This document shows, in pieces, positions 5,294-8,490 of a stretch of 8,490 nucleotides of DNA. The position numbers and the translations under genes are program-made. Under the pieces are notes generated by a model that saw only the letters and a program-made list of their open reading frames with translations, searched no databases and was not told the DNA's origin. Source of the DNA: Synergistales bacterium (GTDB lineage: Bacteria; Synergistota; Synergistia; Synergistales; Synergistaceae). The stretch is taken from positions 1 to 8,490 of the forward strand of contig BOCB01000063.1 of NCBI GenBank assembly GCA_026002695.1, in the 5' to 3' direction. Numbering within the stretch: the stretch's first letter is position 1; every line of letters begins with the position of its first letter.

Positions 5294-8155
5294 TTGGACA
5301 TTCAGGATTATATTGAAAAACTGAGGAACCTTGCCAAACAGGCCAACGGCAGAGATGATGACGACGGCGAGTGGGTTGAGGGCGACGGCGACAACGAATG
5401 GAAGCCCCGCTGGGATTATCCGAGGAACGGCTTGCGCCTGCCCAAGCTCGTATTCGCGGCGCTGTGCGTTCTTGCCCTGTTCGCCATGTGCTTCACGTGG
5501 GGCATAAATTTCCTGACGGACATGCTGTGGTTTGATTCGGTCGGCCTTGACTCCGTGCTGTGGACGAGGGTCGGAGCCAAGGCAAGCCTCTTTGTCATCG
5601 GCACACTGTTAATGTTTGTTTTCTGCGTCACCAACTGGCGCATAGCGCTTAACAGCGCGGACGACCTCAAGCGCAAGGGAACTTACCACGGCCTCGCCAT
5701 ATCTCTCCTGGTAATAATAATAGCCCTGATACTCGCGGTATTCTCCGGTATAGGGCTGGCCGGCAGCTGGGACATTGTCCTGCGGTTCGTGAACGCCGTT
5801 CCCTTTGGCGAGAAGGACGCCATCTTCGGACACGACGCCGGATTTTATATTTTTACGCTGCCGTTCCTTGAAACCGTGAGGGGTATGCTCCTGAGCGCGG
5901 TCTTTACCTCGCTCGCCGGATCCGTCATGGTATACGTCGCGTGCCGCGCGATAAGGAGCGAAGGCACAGCCTTCGCGGTGGCAAAAGGAGCGCGCGGGCA
6001 CCTCGCCGTGCTCCTGTCGCTGCTCATACTGCTTGTGAGCGCGGGAATGTGGCTCGCGCGCTATGAGCTGCTCTACTCGAGATCAGGGTTAATATACGGC
6101 GTCGGGTTCACGGATTTTTACTTCCGCCTGCCCGCGCTCGCCGCGGCGGTGATCCTTGTCGCGGCGGCGGCGCTCCTGCCGCTCCTGAACCTGAGCAAGC
6201 CGAGGTGGAAGCTGTCCGGAATTTTAGCCGCCGCGCTGATCGCCGTCGGATTTCTCTCCCTGACGGTTCTGCCGTCGGTCGTCCAAAAATATATCGTAAA
6301 GCCCAACGAGTACGAGAGGGAGAAGCGCTTCCTCGATTACCACATAAACGCGACGAGGCGCGCGTTCGACCTCGACAAGGTGAAGGCGATCCGCGTGACG
6401 CCCAATCAGTCCGTCACCATGGCCGACATGAGGGAGGACGCCGACACCGTCGCAAACATACGCATGTGGGACTACGAGCCGCTCCTGCGGACGTACAAGC
6501 AGCTTCAGGAAATACGCTCGTACTACGACTTCGCGGACGTCGACATCGACAGGTACTGGATAAACGGCAGAAACAGGCAGGTCATGCTCTCCGCGCGCGA
6601 GCTCGACATGAGGCAGCTCCAGAACCCGGGCTGGGTAAACTCGCATCTCGAATTCACGCACGGCTACGGCATAGTTATGAACCCGGTGAACGAGATTGAG
6701 GAGAGCGGCTTGCCTGTATTCTTTATGAAGGACCTCCCGCCCAAGTCGAACGTGCCGATAAAATTGGACGTGCCGCAGATTTACTACGGCGAGAAGCCGA
6801 GCGATTACGCCCTCGTGAAGACGAACGTGAGCGAGTTCGATTACCCCGCCGGAGACTCGAACGAGAGATGCGTCTACAACGGAACGGGCGGCGTGAGTAT
6901 AAGCTCATTGCTGCGCCGCGTACTCTTCGGGCTCAAATTCCACGAGTCCGAAATATTCTTCACCGACGCGATAAACAGCGACAGCGTGATCCTGTACAAC
7001 AGGAACATCCGTGAGGCGATATACAAAGCCGCCCCGTTCCTGATACTCGACTCCGACGCGTACCTCGCCATAATAGGCGGCAGGGCCGTATGGATACAGG
7101 ACGCCTATACGGCGACGGACGCGTACCCGTACTCCGCGCCGCTCTCCGCTCAAAGCGCGATACAGGCGGACATCGCGGCCTACGCCGGGGCGAATTACAT
7201 CCGCAACAGCGTAAAGATAACGATCGACGCGTACAACGGCGACATGGCGTTTTACATCGCCGATCCTAACGACCCGATAATAGCGACGTGGCTGCGCGTA
7301 TTCCCGAAGCTCTTCAAGCCGTTCTCCGACGCGTCCGACGAGCTGCGCGCGCACTTCAGATACCCTGAGGAGCTCTTCGAGGTTCAGAGCGAGGTCTATA
7401 AAATATACCACATGACCGACACGAACACCTTCTACAACAGGGAGGACGTGTGGATAACGACGCCGCAGGGACAGCAGCGGCGCATAAGGCCGAACTACGT
7501 GACGATGCAGCTCGCGAACGGCGAACCGCCGGAGTTCGCGATGATAGCGCCGTTCATGCCGACGGGACGCAACAACCTGATCGGGTGGATGGCCGCCCGC
7601 TGCGACCCGGCGAATTACGGCGAGCTGATTGTCTACCAGCTCCCCAAGCAGGAGCTGATATTCGGCCCTCCGCAGATAGAGGCGCTGATAGATCAGAACA
7701 CCACCATATCGTCGCAAATATCGCTCTGGAGCCAGCGCGGCTCGGACGTAATACGCGGCGACCTGTTGGTCATCCCCGTGGGCAAATCGCTGCTCTACGT
7801 CGAGCCTCTGTACCTGAAGGCGGAGCGCGGCGACCTGCCGGAGCTGAAGCGGATAATCCTCTCGACCGGAGGCCGCGTCGTGTGGGGCGAGACGTTCGAT
7901 CAGGCCGTTACCGCCCTATTCAGCGAAAAAGATACGGTAGAGACGCCGAACGTTCCCGCTAAAGCGCCGGATAAAACCACACAGGAGCCCGCGCAAAGAA
8001 GCGCCGCCATTGACGGCGCTTCGCCACAGGAACTGGCCGGCGAGGCTAAAGCCGCCTACGACAGGGCACAAAACGCCATCCGCGAGGGCAATTGGTCAAA
8101 GTACGGCGCTGAGATAAAAACACTGGGCGACATATTGGAAAGAATGTCAGAATAG
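5294..8155 (+). CDS. UPF0182 (COG1615) family integral membrane protein
   Basis: A 953-residue membrane protein of a widespread family with no established function. The TTG start has a strong ribosome site. An acidic cytoplasmic-looking N-terminus (DDDDGEWVEGDGD, 21-33) precedes seven probable membrane helices at about 51-73, 97-115, 133-157, 196-217, 236-256, 279-300 and 307-328. After these comes a large soluble region of about 570 residues, probably extracytoplasmic. Family hallmarks are FGHDAGFYIFTLPFLE before TM4, KPNEYEREKRFLDYHI.ATR.AF just after TM7, and the long globular domain with many Y, W, D and N residues. A low-complexity linker (about 880-915) leads to a C-terminal helical segment (AKAAYDRAQNAIREGNWSKY). 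Length is normal for the family. It is transcribed from its own promoter, divergent from the exported-protein gene. A strong palindrome begins in its stop codon. The family call is confident; no function is claimed. Confidence 0.92.
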   Translation: MDIQDYIEKLRNLAKQANGRDDDDGEWVEGDGDNEWKPRWDYPRNGLRLPKLVFAALCVLALFAMCFTWGINFLTDMLWFDSVGLDSVLWTRVGAKASLFVIGTLLMFVFCVTNWRIALNSADDLKRKGTYHGLAISLLVIIIALILAVFSGIGLAGSWDIVLRFVNAVPFGEKDAIFGHDAGFYIFTLPFLETVRGMLLSAVFTSLAGSVMVYVACRAIRSEGTAFAVAKGARGHLAVLLSLLILLVSAGMWLARYELLYSRSGLIYGVGFTDFYFRLPALAAAVILVAAAALLPLLNLSKPRWKLSGILAAALIAVGFLSLTVLPSVVQKYIVKPNEYEREKRFLDYHINATRRAFDLDKVKAIRVTPNQSVTMADMREDADTVANIRMWDYEPLLRTYKQLQEIRSYYDFADVDIDRYWINGRNRQVMLSARELDMRQLQNPGWVNSHLEFTHGYGIVMNPVNEIEESGLPVFFMKDLPPKSNVPIKLDVPQIYYGEKPSDYALVKTNVSEFDYPAGDSNERCVYNGTGGVSISSLLRRVLFGLKFHESEIFFTDAINSDSVILYNRNIREAIYKAAPFLILDSDAYLAIIGGRAVWIQDAYTATDAYPYSAPLSAQSAIQADIAAYAGANYIRNSVKITIDAYNGDMAFYIADPNDPIIATWLRVFPKLFKPFSDASDELRAHFRYPEELFEVQSEVYKIYHMTDTNTFYNREDVWITTPQGQQRRIRPNYVTMQLANGEPPEFAMIAPFMPTGRNNLIGWMAARCDPANYGELIVYQLPKQELIFGPPQIEALIDQNTTISSQISLWSQRGSDVIRGDLLVIPVGKSLLYVEPLYLKAERGDLPELKRIILSTGGRVVWGETFDQAVTALFSEKDTVETPNVPAKAPDKTTQEPAQRSAAIDGASPQELAGEAKAAYDRAQNAIREGNWSKYGAEIKTLGDILERMSE
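7998..8022. repeat. Perfect 9-bp palindrome inside the UPF0182 C-terminal linker
   Basis: Arms GAAGCGCCG (7998-8006) and CGGCGCTTC (8014-8022) around a 7-base loop. It encodes residues 902-910 (RSAAIDGAS) of the linker between the large soluble domain and the last helix. Its sequence is unrelated to the ACGGGCG palindromes. Confidence 0.75.
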
Positions 8156-8185
8156 GAACGGGCGGCAGATTGCCGCCCGTTCCTA
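8153..8185. repeat. Perfect 15-bp hairpin starting in the UPF0182 stop codon
   Basis: Arms TAGGAACGGGCGGCA (8153-8167) and TGCCGCCCGTTCCTA (8171-8185) with a GAT loop; the first three bases are the TAG stop. It is the strongest hairpin in the window. The plus-strand tail is AAAGGCC, with no U-tract, so intrinsic termination is doubtful. It may instead protect the 3' end of the mRNA or be a member of the repeat family with the ACGGGCG core. Confidence 0.85.
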
Positions 8186-8231
8186 AAGGCCGAAGGCGCA
8201 TAGTACGCCCAAGAGGGGAGCGCGCGTTGCA

Positions 8232-8490
8232 ATGACGAAAGAAAATAAATTGTTTTACGGCGACAACCTCGGCGTGATGAGGAAGTACATCGGAGACGAG
8301 ACGATAGACCTCTGTTATATAGATCCGCCCTTCAACAGCAGCAGGAACTACAATCAGATATACAACAACGTCGGCGGGGAAGACGCGGCTCAATCCGTGG
8401 CGTTTGTCGATACGTGGACGTGGAACGACGCCGCCGAAGAGGGCCTTGCCGAGATACGCGGGAACGCGCGAAAGCTCTATACGCTTAAAA
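8232..8490 (+). CDS. Site-specific DNA methyltransferase (N6-adenine/N4-cytosine), C-terminal part cut off by the window edge
   Basis: The first 86 codons of a DNA methyltransferase transferring a methyl group from S-adenosylmethionine to an exocyclic amino group. The N-terminus LFYGDNLGVMRKY (7-19) and the catalytic motif IV DPPF (31-34), in YIDPPFNSSRNYNQIY, are typical of beta-class type III Mod-like or orphan enzymes, in which DPPY/F precedes the SAM-binding FxGxG motif. The SAM motif and target-recognition domain are beyond the right edge. Also characteristic is the DTWTWND segment (60-66). The ATG follows GAGGGGAG (8213-8220) at a rather long 11 bases. The gene lies 76 bases past the UPF0182 stop with no evident promoter, so it may depend on read-through past the 8153-8185 hairpin. 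Whether it is solitary or has a partner nuclease or helicase cannot be seen. Confidence 0.9.
   Translation, partial: MTKENKLFYGDNLGVMRKYIGDETIDLCYIDPPFNSSRNYNQIYNNVGGEDAAQSVAFVDTWTWNDAAEEGLAEIRGNARKLYTLK

Noticed and set aside
6905..7717. 270-codon minus-strand open frame inside the UPF0182 gene
   Set aside because: Antisense to a confidently identified family protein. The product is dominated by R, V, Y and L, typical of the complement of a GC-rich gene.
8190..8208. Second hairpin GGCG...CGCC before the methyltransferase gene
   Set aside because: Only four base pairs with a mismatch inside; not distinguishable from chance.

Overview
This 8.5 kb window is bacterial chromosomal DNA, clearly GC-rich, with dense genes, short intergenic gaps, sigma70-type promoters, good Shine-Dalgarno sites and some TTG starts. 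The gene mix is an anaerobe-like set: a TGS-containing threonyl-tRNA synthetase, a chemoreceptor, a CobA/CobO-type corrinoid adenosyltransferase and a UPF0182 giant membrane protein. It would fit a Synergistota- or Clostridia-like bacterium. That placement is inference from gene content only, and no phylogenetic marker was compared.

Left half, all on the minus strand, in transcription order from right to left: an exported protein of unknown function (5094-3958), an ATP:corrinoid adenosyltransferase (3882-3319), a methyl-accepting chemotaxis protein (3221-1512) and thrS (1373 to beyond the left edge). The thrS coding region is open through base 1. The exported-protein and cobO genes are 75 bases apart and probably co-transcribed. 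thrS has its own promoter behind a terminator-like hairpin of the chemoreceptor gene.

Right half, plus strand: a 199-base divergent promoter region (5095-5293) separates the exported-protein gene from a 953-residue UPF0182 membrane protein (5294-8155). This is followed by the first 86 codons of a DNA methyltransferase with a DPPF catalytic motif (8232 to beyond the right edge).

Three start sites were revised from the longest open frame using ribosome binding sites: chemoreceptor TTG at 3221, cobO ATG at 3882, and UPF0182 TTG at 5294. The least explained structure in the window is a set of strong GC-rich palindromes sharing an ACGGGCG core (3243-3268, around 5046-5077, 8153-8185, perhaps a decayed one near 1470-1502). 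One of them lies inside the probable coding start of the exported protein. An unrelated perfect 9-bp palindrome lies in the C-terminal linker of the UPF0182 gene. No tRNA, rRNA, CRISPR array, IS element or complete defence system is visible. The methyltransferase at the right edge could be the start of a restriction or defence locus, but the window ends before that can be judged.
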